Of a DNA stretch of 64,000 nt, positions 22,684-32,384 are shown in pieces (within the stretch, counting starts at the first letter, position 1; each line of letters opens with the position of its first letter). Below the pieces are notes generated by a model that worked only from the letters and a program-made list of their open reading frames with translations, had not been told where the DNA came from and ran no database searches. This DNA comes from Mauremys mutica (Eukaryota; Chordata; Testudines; Geoemydidae): assembly GCF_020497125.1 (NCBI RefSeq), contig NC_059076.1, forward strand, positions 13,135,951 to 13,199,950, read 5' to 3'. The translations under genes were made by a program, and so were the position numbers.

Positions 22684-22796
22684 TCTCTTGTTCAGAGGAG
22701 TGTTCTGGAAAATGACCTGCCTATCTTAGAGTTCCATGGCTCTGTTGTTTACAGCTACGATGCCAGCGACTGCTCCTTTCTGTCAGAAGATATCAG
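22684..22796 (+). CDS. WRN: WRN exon 3
   Basis: These 113 bp, the same length as human exon 3, encode [17 protein letters not shown] through [16 protein letters not shown] at the start of the exonuclease domain. The donor is cag/gtaaaa, phase 2. The acceptor is a tandem NAGNAG (cagaag), so use of the first AG would start the exon at 22681 and add one Lys. I chose 22684 because it gives the conserved length. Confidence 0.95.
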
Positions 22797-24070
22797 GTAA
22801 AAGCTTGCATGTTTTCTTGGTGTGTGTGTCTATCGCTACCTCAGAAGGGTTTGTGTTTTTCCACATGCACATCTATACCTGTTGTGCAATTTTCATACAC
22901 AGAGTGGGTCAGCTACTCTGCCATAGAAAATGTCTGTAGATAATAGAGGTCTTCTTTTTAGTGTAAGTTGCAGAATTCTGTCTGGTGTTACATATTGTTT
23001 ACAAGCACCAAGTAAAGTTATAGTTTCTTAGGACTAAAAATTATCCATAAATGCTACTGAATGACATCTGCAGTGAGTGGAAATTTAGAAATAAACTAAC
23101 TTTAGCTGACTGGATGTAGTTCTGCATTTGTACCCTTTTTGTGAGACTTCATGTCTGGAGACAGCATTCTTTAAAGTGCAAATCCTGTACTCTACAAGTG
23201 TGTAACTTTTCACATTGTGACTAACTCCATGGATTTCAGTAACTTTAGTAGGACTACTGTGTGTAAAGTATGTGTTTGAATGTCTGCAAGATTGGAGCCT
23301 AAAGATACATCATCAATTCATTATGCAAATAGTTGGGTTTTGGATTTGGATAGTGCATACAATGTTTTTGGGGACAAACTTAACATAAGATTATCAATAA
23401 ATTGAGAAAAATAGTTATGAGCAAGAACTTCCAAAAATATATCTAAGGAAGGAGTGTCCAGTTTCTGTTTTTCTCTCCCTTGGGGTGAATTTAATTGAGG
23501 CACAGCAAGCCAAAGAACGGGTGTCTGTACTGCATAAGACCTGTAGTTAAGGGTGTATGTTGTTTGGAAGGTGTCAGGTGAGCCCTTTGTAGTAGGGTGA
23601 ATTTCACCATCAGTGTGGAGGCTGTTTGACTACAACTCTACTAACAGCCCATGAACAGGGAGTGAGAGAAGAAGTTTTTTAGTCGTTCATTCTAAAGTAA
23701 GATATACTGTTGTCATATGTTATAGATCAGACGTAGGCAACCTATGGCATGTGTGCCGAAGGTGGCACACAAACTGATTTTCAGTTGCACTCACACTGCA
23801 TTTTAATTTAATTTTAAATTAAGCTGCTTAAACATTTTAAAAACCTTATTTACTTTACAGACAACAATAGTTTAGTTATATTATTATAGACTTACAGAAA
23901 GAGACCTTCTAAAAACGTTAAAATGTATTACTGGCACACAAAACCTTAAATTAGAGTGAATAAATGAAGACTCGGCACAGCATTTCTGGAAGGTTGCTGA
24001 CCCCTGTTACAGATGGTATATGTGTAGTAGAATTACTAAATGGGAATTAATCAACCTATTTTCTCTTCAG
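22797..24070 (+). other. WRN: WRN intron 3, remaining sequence
   Basis: 22800-23719 is AT-rich intron with nothing recognised; 23728-24006 is the hAT element listed separately. Confidence 0.8.
23728..24006. mobile_element. hAT-type MITE, 279 bp
   Basis: The left end 'cagacgtaggcaacct' and right end 'aggttgctgacccctg' are imperfect terminal inverted repeats. The 8-bp flanks ttatagat (23720-23727) and ttacagat (24007-24014) match at 7 of 8. It inserted 65 bp upstream of the exon 4 acceptor. Confidence 0.75.
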
Positions 24071-24216
24071 AAGAAACCTATCTGGTGGAGATGTGATAGG
24101 ATTTGACATTGAATGGCCGCCATCATATACTACAGGGAAAGTAGGGAAAGTCGTCCTAATCCAAATATGTGTATCGGAGAAAAAATGCTACTTGTTTCAC
24201 ATTTCTTCAATGTCAG
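24071..24216 (+). CDS. WRN: WRN exon 4, exonuclease motif I
   Basis: These 146 bp, the conserved length, lie between cttcag and gtcagt. They encode [13 protein letters not shown], whose Asp and Glu (FDIEW) are the first two metal-binding residues of the DEDD exonuclease, then [20 protein letters not shown] and FHISSMS. Phase 2 in, phase 1 out. Confidence 0.98.
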
Positions 24217-25829
24217 GTCAGTATCATTCTTTCCCTGCTCTGGTTCATATTTGCCTCTCTGTGTCAGGTTACATGATCTGTGCTTTTGCCTCCAGAAGCA
24301 GACAGTACTTCCTGTTTCAGCTGATAGAGAAAACCTACCCCCACTATAGTGCACATATCCAACTATCCAATTCTGTGTGGGTATGTTAGTCTCTGTCAGC
24401 CCGCATAGGTCGTTTATATCATGAAAGTGCCATCGTTACTACAAAATTAATTTAATTTAAAAATCCTTATCGATGTTATTAACATTGTAAATTACGGCTG
24501 AACCAATTTTAAGAGCTAGATCTTTTTCAAAAGAGTTTATTATCAGAAGGTCCCATGTGGGCACCTAAATGAAGTGGCCAGATTTTCTAAAGTGCTCAGT
24601 ATCCAGCAGCTTCCACTGTTCCCAAACAAGGAGGAAGGAAAGTTTCCTTTTCGTTTACTCTGCTCATGTTTTCATTTCTCTTTGAAGACGACTGTCATAG
24701 CTTATTTACACAGCCACTTTCTTGTGCTCCTGAGGTAGTTTTCCTGAATTCAAATGCTATCTTTACTAAAATAGAAAATATTAAACATTTGCCCTATATA
24801 ATATGTTTGTTCCCCCCCTCCCCCAGAAATGAAACTGTAGGCCTGTATTTTGCTGACAATGACCCTTATTACCTTGGCTCAACTGGCTAAAAACTTGATG
24901 AGTGGTCAGGATGCCATTGGTTCTTCAAATCTGTGTGTTGTCCCGTATTCCTATGGGGAGGTATCAAGTATCTGCTGTGCAGACTAGTTCTAGCTTGCTT
25001 GATGTATTTGTGGCAAGCCTGGTGTGTACAGTGTCTGTAGAACCTAAGCTTTTGTGGTTGTAAATGAAACCACGTAAATGAACAGAGAGTAAACTGATGC
25101 AATGTTATTGTCATGTACCTGCAGACGTTCTGAAGCTGTGTGAAAAGGGCCATTATTCTCATTGGGGTGTTCACGCTAATGTTTAATAATGACACTTTAA
25201 ATGTCTGTATTTAATTGCTTATTTTAGCAAATGTGGTGGGGAGAGATGTTCAAGGGTAGGAAATTCAGATGGAAGAAAGGTACAAAGACGTGAAAGAGGG
25301 AGAGAGATGATGAAAGGAGGATAGAGGAAGAGGAGAAACAAGGGCAGACATGCTGGTGATCCTAAAGGCAGAGATTTTCCCACTGAGTGATGATAAATGT
25401 GATGACATTGAACATAGGATGCTGATAAATAAAAGTTGAGTTACTAGTTGAAGGGATGTATGTTACATCCTGGATCTTTTTGCCAACCTTCCACTCATAT
25501 CAGTAGAAGATACCCTGTGAACTGAGGGGAGTATAGGGTCCTAAATATAAACCCTGATCCACGAACAATAATCCAACATAAACTTTGGAGTCTGTTCAGA
25601 ATGGGGACCATACAAGTACCAAGATTGTATCATAAAATGTAGGCATACACACATGATGAAATGTTGAGTCTGCAAATACTTATCAAGCTAGTGCAAAGCT
25701 CAAGTTTGGACAGTAGAAACTGAGCAAGTTTCTAGGTGTGAATATATTTGGGTGCAGATTTATAAGGGGTTTAGAGCTTTAAAAATTATGGCCAGAATAG
25801 TCAAATATGGGATCGTGAAGTCATAATTA

Positions 25830-26568
25830 GGTTCCTAAGGTGCCGAGAGAGGCGGGGGGCGGGCGCTGGCGTCGGGCGAGCGGAGGGGCGATGGAGGAGT
25901 AAAAGGAGAACCGGCTGCAGGGAGCCCACAATGAGGTGGTGGTGCACGCGTAGCGGCCCACCCCCCTGCCCACACCCCGGGCAAGCAGCGTTGTAGACTT
26001 GATGGTGAAGACAATAATGGACAACATTGCACTTCAAGTTCAAGTGACTACGGTGACCCAGTTTACAAAGAAATTGCTGTGACCAATGGTTATATTAATA
26101 GAATGAGTAGAGATGAGCTCAGCGCTAAACTTGCAGAATTCAAACTTGAAACCAGGGGAGTGAAAGATGTACCGAAAAAGAGGTTGAAGAACTACTATAA
26201 GAAGCAGAAGCTGATGCAGAAGGAGCCCACCAATGGAGACAGTTACTATGATTACATCTGTGTTATTGACTTTGGAGCAACCTGTGAAGAGGACAATCAG
26301 CCTGAATTTACACATGAAATAATTGAATTTCCTATTGTTTTATGAAATACTCATACCCTAGAAATAGAGGATACCTTTCAACAGTATGTGAAACCAGAGA
26401 TTAATCCCCAACTTTCAAATTTCTGCATCAGTCTGACAGGAATCACTCAGGTCTTGGGATATGAGTAAATTTCTGAATATCCAGTGCTGTATTAGCCGTA
26501 TCAAATATCCCTCTTTTGCCAAAAAGTGGATCAACATTCGCAAATCCTATGGAAACTTCTACAAGGTT
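25830..26568 (+). pseudogene. ERI1: ERI1 (3'-5' exoribonuclease 1) processed pseudogene, broken
   Basis: ERI1 is a DEDDh exoribonuclease that trims histone mRNA and 5.8S rRNA ends. This intronless copy starts in a GC-rich 5' end (ATG at 25891 followed by an early TAA), then reads SSSSDYGDPVYKEIAVTNGY, the SAP-like stretch with KRLKNYYKKQKLM, the start of the nuclease domain (YYDYICVIDFGATCEE, HEIIEFPIV) and FQQYVKPEIN. After GITQ (26450) it jumps in another frame to SWDMSKFLNIQC and stops matching after KSYGNFYKV. The catalytic box DFEAT reads DFGAT, a lost metal ligand at 26274-26276. No poly-A tail was seen. It is inactive. Confidence 0.9.
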
Positions 26569-26835
26569 TGAATTGATTGCAGATTCTCTGGGGAAAATTC
26601 AGTCTAAAGTTGGAATAAGTAAAATTTTGCACACATTTTTATGTAAATTATTTTTTGTACACCGCAGGGTCAAGCTGTAAAACATTCCAGTTTGTATAAT
26701 TTCAGTAGCATTTATTTAGATCGCAGGGCCTTAACAAAGTGCTAATTTTGAGCACCCACAGTCTCTGTTGAATTCTTGAAAATCAGACCACTGCTTAGGT
26801 GTTTAAATAAAGATTTAAGACTTAAAAAAAAAAAT

Positions 26836-27023
26836 GGGGGGAGGGATAGCTCAGTGGTTTGAGCATTGGCCTGCTAAACCCAGGGTTGTGAGCTCAGTCC
26901 TTGAGGGGGCCCCTTAGGGATCTGGGGCAAAATCAGTACTTGGTCCTGCTAGTGAAGGCAGGGGGCTGGATTCAATGACCTTTCAAGATCCCTTCCAGTT
27001 CTGTGAGATAGGTATATCTCCAT
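26836..27023 (+). mobile_element. tRNA-derived SINE (turtle Cry I type), second copy
   Basis: This is a close relative of 3546-3725 with the same A box (tagctcagtgg) and a slightly diverged B-box region (gtgagctcagtcc), and a CR1-like tail ending 'ggtatatctccatt'. It is preceded by an A run at 26824-26834. Confidence 0.85.
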
Positions 27024-27429
27024 TAAAAGAAAAAAAATGTCCAGAATACAAAGCACCCACAAATCTGGTGGAGAATAGGCCACTTCTGTTTAAATACCTA
27101 AAGCCTGATTCAGGTGCTGAACTGTAGTAAACCAAACTTGAATATTTTAGTCTGTGCCCTTTACCTATCAGTCCCTATAACCTTCAAAAATATTCTATGA
27201 CTCAATATTGTTATGAGATCCACTTGATGGAAATTCAGGTTTTTAGAACACCAAAGCATGAACTCTGTATGCTGTGTGCGAACTCTGACAGAACTAGCTC
27301 ATGTTCTTGAAACCATACTGAGGAATACAGATATTACTGGTTTTCTCTTGCATGTGTTACTCTGTGTCAAAAGTGCAAAAGAATGCTCTGTAACAATGAA
27401 TGATTTCAAAATTAAATATGAGAATCTGA

Positions 27430-27725
27430 GGGCTGGTCTACACTAAGAAGCGGGGTCGAACTAGGGTACGCAAATTCAGCTACGTGAATAGCGTAGCTGA
27501 ATTCGAAGTACCCTAGTTCGAACTACTCACCCGTCCAGACGCCGCGGAATCGAAGTCCGCGGCTCCAAGGTTGACTCCGCCACCGCCTTTTGCAGTGGTG
27601 GAGTACCGGAGTCGACCGCGGCGCTTCCGGAGTTCGAACTATCGCGTCCAGATTAGACGCGCTAGTTCGAACTCCGAGAAGTCGAACTCACCGCGTCGAC
27701 CCGGCTCGTAAGTGTAGACTAGCCC
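27430..27725. mobile_element. Palindromic DNA transposon MITE (Harbinger-like)
   Basis: The ends 'gggctggtctacactaag' and 'gtaagtgtagactagccc' are inverted repeats. The flanks are the 3-bp duplication tga (27427-27429 and 27726-27728), the size expected for PIF/Harbinger. The interior has further inverted repeats built on 'agttcgaact' and is CpG-rich, unlike the AT-rich surroundings. Confidence 0.7.
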
Positions 27726-28208
27726 TGAGTTACACATTTGTGGCCTTTCAGAGTTTATCTACTTTCTCCGTTTACTCCAGGCTTCCTTTGTTGGCCTACC
27801 ACCCACGCTCGTCTGGTCCTAACCCAGTGTACATCTTGGACTTGGCACAACAATGCAAAAGCTCTTCATGGGTATAATTTTGTGGGTGGGTGATGGTCTC
27901 TCCTTCCAAAAGATGGTGTGTCTATATTTGGAGTGGTCTTTGCACATGATGAATTGTATCTTGGGAGGAGGCAACCACAGCTCCCATTGCCTTCAGTAAT
28001 TGTTACTGGCACTTATAGCAAAGGACCTTGTCCAAGAGGCACATATTCTTGTGTCTGGGCAAATGCTGGAGGAAGGAATATAATTGCTCACAACTCATTT
28101 ATATTTAGATTGTCAGTGACAAATGCATCTCATATTTTTCTCCTGCTTGGATCACTGGGAGCTGTTGGTGTACAGTACTTCTAAAAATCCTGCCTCATTT
28201 GTTTAGAG

Positions 28209-28463
28209 CAGCGGTCCCCAACGTGGTGCCTGTGGGCACCATGGCGCCCGCAGGGGCATCCAAATGCGCCCGCATCCTGGCCGGCAGTCGAGCATCCGCC
28301 GAACGACACCTCTCGATGACACCGTTTGCCGCCGACAAGCGGCATCATTGAGAGGCGTCGCCGCTGAAATGCCGCAGAAATTCGGCGGCATTTCGGTGGA
28401 TGCTCCACCGCCGCCACGGTCCTTCGTCTGGCACCCGCCAGATGAAAAGATTGGGGACTACTG
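28209..28463. mobile_element. hAT-type MITE with perfect target duplication
   Basis: The ends 'cagcggtccccaac' and 'attggggactactg' are inverted repeats, and the flanks gtttagag (28201-28208, 28464-28471) are identical. The 255-bp GC-rich interior has no conserved coding content. Confidence 0.85.
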
Positions 28464-29294
28464 GTTTAGAGTTTGCTGTCCCCACTGGGCCACCACTGCA
28501 GGACCTACTCCTGGTATCAGATTTCTCCCAAATATCATGTTTTTCTCAGAGTACGCTGATGGCGGCAGCGCTTCTGCTTGGCTTGTTTTTTGGTTAAGTT
28601 GTTTTTAGTATGCTATTCCAACCCACCTGAGTTTCCAGGGAAATCTACTTTCCTAACTGTGTTTTTTTCCAAGGGCTTTGAACAGTACTCTTATATTAGC
28701 AGAGTACCGAAATTTATTCTCCTAATGGGTCCCTGTGTGTCTGGTTGCCTGTGTTTTAAGTTAATAAAAAACTTCATACAGTGTAATAATTTGAGACTAA
28801 ATATGTGAAAATATTGAAATAACACATTCAATTTTAGTGATCATTCAGCTATATAGATCAGAAATTATTTTCCAAAAGCAGTTTCCTGTTTTTTGCTGAT
28901 TGCCATTCATTGGATTGGATTGCCATTCATTGGATTGGAAGTCATTTTTTGATCTGTTGTTTCCATAAGGGAAAAAAAAAAGTTTGCATAATTTCAGTGT
29001 TGCTTGCCTCCAGATGAAATTATACTACAACCAGTTGGAGTTCCAGCTAGCCCAAAATATAAACTGACTGGCCTGCCTTGGTATTAAAGTGCCATACTAG
29101 AAATGACATGCACTTGTTTGATGGCTAAGTTGACTGCTTTATAGATACAGATGTAGTGACCATTTGGCTATTACTATAAAAAAGGTAGATTGCCCAAATT
29201 TATCCTTGATAGGATTCTACCAATTTCTGTATGAAATTAAAATCTGGCAGTTTTTTCCATGTAGTTGATTATATTTGGATTTAATCTGTTTTAG

Positions 29295-29443
29295 GTTTTC
29301 CCAAGGGACTCAAAAGATTGCTTGAAGATGAAGCCGTTAAAAAGGTTGGAGTAGGAATTGAAGGAGATCAGTGGAAGCTGATGAGCGATTTCGAAATCAA
29401 ACTGAAGAGCTTTGTAGAACTGGCTGATGTCGCCAACGAAAAA
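29295..29443 (+). CDS. WRN: WRN exon 5, exonuclease motif II
   Basis: These 149 bp, the conserved length, lie between ttttag and gtaaaa. They encode [20 protein letters not shown], then [20 protein letters not shown] and [10 protein letters not shown]. The Asp of GIEGDQW is the third catalytic acidic residue of the DEDD nuclease. Confidence 0.98.
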
Positions 29444-29756
29444 GTAAAAATTCAGTTTTTGAGGGGGAGTGTGTCTTATTATGCTAAATAAAGGGAGGCT
29501 TTTGTTTTCATAGAAATGCAAATGTGGCACCAGTCATACACTGTAGATCTATTACCAGGGATAAATATTATCAGGTGACACTTCTTAAAGTATTTGAATT
29601 TGGAAGGAACTCAAGTAAGAGCTACAGTATTAAATGCCTGTATTTGCATTGCACAGTATATTTGATTTTCCCACAGATCTTTTTTTCTACTCAGCTCAGT
29701 TTCAGGCCGTTTTTTTTTTTTTAAATCGAATTTTATTCCCTTTTATGTTTACTAAC

Positions 29757-30660
29757 AGGAATTGTCAGACTGGATCAGACTCAAGGTCCATCTAGTCCAT
29801 TGTCCTGTATGCAACAGTGGCCAGTACTAGATGTATCAGAAGGTGCACTTGGCAGTTATGGGATAACCTGCCCCAGGGAAAAATTCCTTCTATCCCCAGC
29901 AGTTATGGACTGGCTTATGCCATGAAGCATGACCTTCCAAAACTGTAGCTATTTTTGTTATCCATATAAATGTTTCATCCTTTGTGTATCCCGCTAAGCT
30001 GTTTGTCTCAGTGATCTCTTGTTGCAGAGAATGCAGTAGTCCATTTACTCATTGTGTGAAAGTCTCTCCTTTTATTGGTTTTGAATTTGCCATCTTTCAG
30101 TTTCAATTCCTTTCAATTTTCTTGTCCTTGAATTATGAGAGAGGGTGAAGAGAAATTTCTGAGCTGCAATCCCTATGGTATTCGTTATTTTGTAAACTTG
30201 TATCATGTCCCCTCTCTAAGCTGTAAAGAGTTTCAATCTTTTCAATATCAATTAATAGATGAGGTTTTTCCATGCCCCTATCACCTCATTTCAGGTGAGG
30301 ACAAATGATTGATTCATGTAACGAGACACTATTTTTCCATAGTATTCTCCATGCCATTCCTTATGAACCCTAACACCTATTTATTTTTCTGACTGCTGTT
30401 GCACATTGACCAGCAGTTTTCGTTGTGCTGTCTACGATGATGCCTGGGTCATTCTCCAGAGTTGATGCAGTTAATTATTTAGACTCAGTTAAGGGTGCGA
30501 GGAACTCAGATTATTCCTTATCAAGACTGAATTTCATCTGCCCTGGGCGGGTTCCCCACAGTTGCCTTGCATTTGTCCCATTGCTTAGATCATTATCCTT
30601 TTCCTGACTCAGTTGCCTTAGAGTCAGAGTTGATTGCTTTTCTCTGGGGCACCAGGCAGA
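29757..30660 (-). mobile_element. Old CR1-type LINE, C-terminal RT and 3' UTR, - strand
   Basis: The 3' end opens with 'ggatcagactcaaggtccat', a terminus related to 50060-50310. Read on the - strand, 30180-30250 gives LYSLERGHDT and 30400-30450 gives ENDPGIIVDSTTK, both matching the CR1 ORF2 C-terminus. It is heavily decayed. Confidence 0.65.
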
Positions 30661-30664
30661 GCTG

Positions 30665-30956
30665 CTGTCATCCCGGTTAACGTCGTTTCGTTGTTACGTT
30701 GCTGATCAATTAGGGAACATGCTCGTTTAAACTTGTGCAATGCTCCCTTCTAACGTGGTTTGGCAGCCGCCTGCTTTGTTCACTGCTTGCAGGAAGAGCA
30801 GCCCGTTGCAGCTAGCTGGTTGGGGCTTGGAACCAGGGGGGACTGTCAGCCCCCCATCAGTCCCCACTCCCCTCAGTTCCCTGTGCAGCAGCCGCCAAGC
30901 AGGCTATCAACTGCCGGCAGTTCAGCTGTCCCTCCTCCCACTGCTGTTTGCTGCTC
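30665..30956 (-). mobile_element. Mariner-like element, left piece split by the CR1
   Basis: The non-coding sequence 'ggttaacgtcgtttcgttgt' through '...ctgctgtttgctgctc' belongs to the same long turtle element as 35322-35979. The outer left inverted repeat is not recognisable. The assignment rests on recalled family sequence and on the way both pieces abut the CR1. Confidence 0.5.
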
Positions 30957-31320
30957 TGCGAACAGCAGAGAGGCAAACAGAAGGAGTTTGCCTGGGATCT
31001 GTCTGAGCAGAGGTACGCTAAGTGCTGCATTAGGGGGACTGCGCTGGTGAGTATCTGAGTGTCTGTTGAGGGGACAGTTTGACCGTATGCTTGATTGTTT
31101 GATTGCTTGCTTGTTTGAACAGTGTGAATTGGGAGTGCTTTGTTCCAGCTGGGCCTGACTGTTATAAAAAGGCAGTAAGCTGAGCAGCGAACAGCAGAGA
31201 GGCAAACAGAAGGAGTTTGCTTGGGAGTTCGCCTGGAAAGAGCCTACCGAGGCCCCCCTCTCGCAGGGTTCCCTGAGTTGCGTCTGCCACAAGTAAGGAA
31301 GCTCGTAGAAGGAAGAGACT

Positions 31321-32340
31321 ATGGATGCTGAGCGATCCGCTGTTGTGACCTGCACAGGATGCGCCATGTTTGTCTTCCTTCCACAGGATAGAAGTGACTT
31401 TGTCTGTACAAAGTGCAAGCTGATCTCCATATTGGAAGAGAAGATTCAAGGTCTGGAGAAACGAATATCAACCCTGCGTTCCATAAAAGAAAATGAGGAT
31501 TTCCTGGATAGACGTCAGGATCAGCTTCAGCAGGCACAATGTTCCGAAGATTCAGAGCAAGCTACGCAGCGGGGACAGAAGGCCAGTGAGGATAATTGGC
31601 AGCATGTGACTTCCAGAAGAGGAAAGAGTACCAGAAACGTCCATGTACCAGAAACACAGATGCAGGTGAGCAACCGTTTTCATGTCCTCTCCACAGGTAC
31701 TAGTGCAGAGAGTGGAGTGGATGATACATCTGAGGGAACAGAGCAGAAGGAGACTCCACTGATTGGAAGGCATGAGATGCATCGTCCTAGGGATGGGGGT
31801 TCCACGACCACCACTCCCAAGAGGAGGAGGAGGAGGGTGGTGGTGGTCGGGGACTCTCTCCTCAGGGGGACTGAGTCATCTATCTGCCGCCCTGACCGGG
31901 AGAACCGAGAGGTGTGCTGCTTGCCAGGGGCTAGGATTCACGATGTGACAGAGAGACTGCCGAGACTCATCAAGCCCTCGGATCGCTACCCCTTCCTGCT
32001 TCTCCACGTGGGCACCAATGATACTGCCAAGAATGACCTTGAGCGTATCACTGCAGACTACGTGGCTCTGGGAAGAAGGATAAAGGAGTTTGAGGCGCAA
32101 GTGGTGTTCTCGTCTATCCTCCCTGTGGCAGGAAAAGGCCAGGGTAGAGACCGTCGAATCGTGGAAATCAACGAATGGCTACGCAGATGGTGTCGGAGAG
32201 AAGGGTTTGGATTCTTTGACCATGGGATGGTCTTCCAAGAAGAAGGATTGCTAGGCAGAGACTGGCTCCACCTCACGAAGAGAGGGAAGAGCATCTTTGC
32301 AAGCAGGCTGGCTAACCTAGTGAGGAGGGCTTTAAACTAG
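31321..32340 (+). CDS. CR1 ORF1 protein with zinc-binding motif and SGNH esterase domain
   Basis: This is an intact 339-residue ORF. The N-terminus has a Cys pattern (C11-x2-C14, C29-x2-C32) followed by a short coiled coil (LEEKIQGLEKRISTL). The middle is Ser/Thr/Gln-rich and ends in a basic run KRRRRR. The C-terminal half is an SGNH/GDSL-type esterase: GDSLLRG near residue 176, LHVGTND near 228-234 and the catalytic DWLHLT near 313. Esterase domains are known from CR1-group ORF1 proteins; the role in retrotransposition is unclear. It starts 364 bp into the element and ends 45 bp before the first ATG of the ORF2 frame. Confidence 0.9.
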   Translation: MDAERSAVVTCTGCAMFVFLPQDRSDFVCTKCKLISILEEKIQGLEKRISTLRSIKENEDFLDRRQDQLQQAQCSEDSEQATQRGQKASEDNWQHVTSRRGKSTRNVHVPETQMQVSNRFHVLSTGTSAESGVDDTSEGTEQKETPLIGRHEMHRPRDGGSTTTTPKRRRRRVVVVGDSLLRGTESSICRPDRENREVCCLPGARIHDVTERLPRLIKPSDRYPFLLLHVGTNDTAKNDLERITADYVALGRRIKEFEAQVVFSSILPVAGKGQGRDRRIVEINEWLRRWCRREGFGFFDHGMVFQEEGLLGRDWLHLTKRGKSIFASRLANLVRRALN

Positions 32341-32384
32341 GTTCACTGAGGGAAGGAGACCAAAGCCCCGAGGTAAGTGGGGAA

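Larger units (their letters stand above)
24217..29294 (+). other. WRN: WRN intron 4, remaining sequence
   Basis: 24217-25230, 25440-25830, 26570-26820, 27030-27425, 27730-28200 and 28475-29290 show no recognisable gene. 25230-25345 is strongly purine-biased on the + strand. 28899-28938 is two tandem copies of a 20-bp unit (gattgccattcattggattg). The retrocopy, SINE and two DNA transposons in this intron are listed separately. Confidence 0.7.

Noticed and set aside
26079..26345. Functional small protein from the ERI1-like frame
   Set aside because: It lacks the rest of the nuclease domain, has lost a catalytic Glu, and has an upstream stop right after the original start; it is part of a broken retrocopy.
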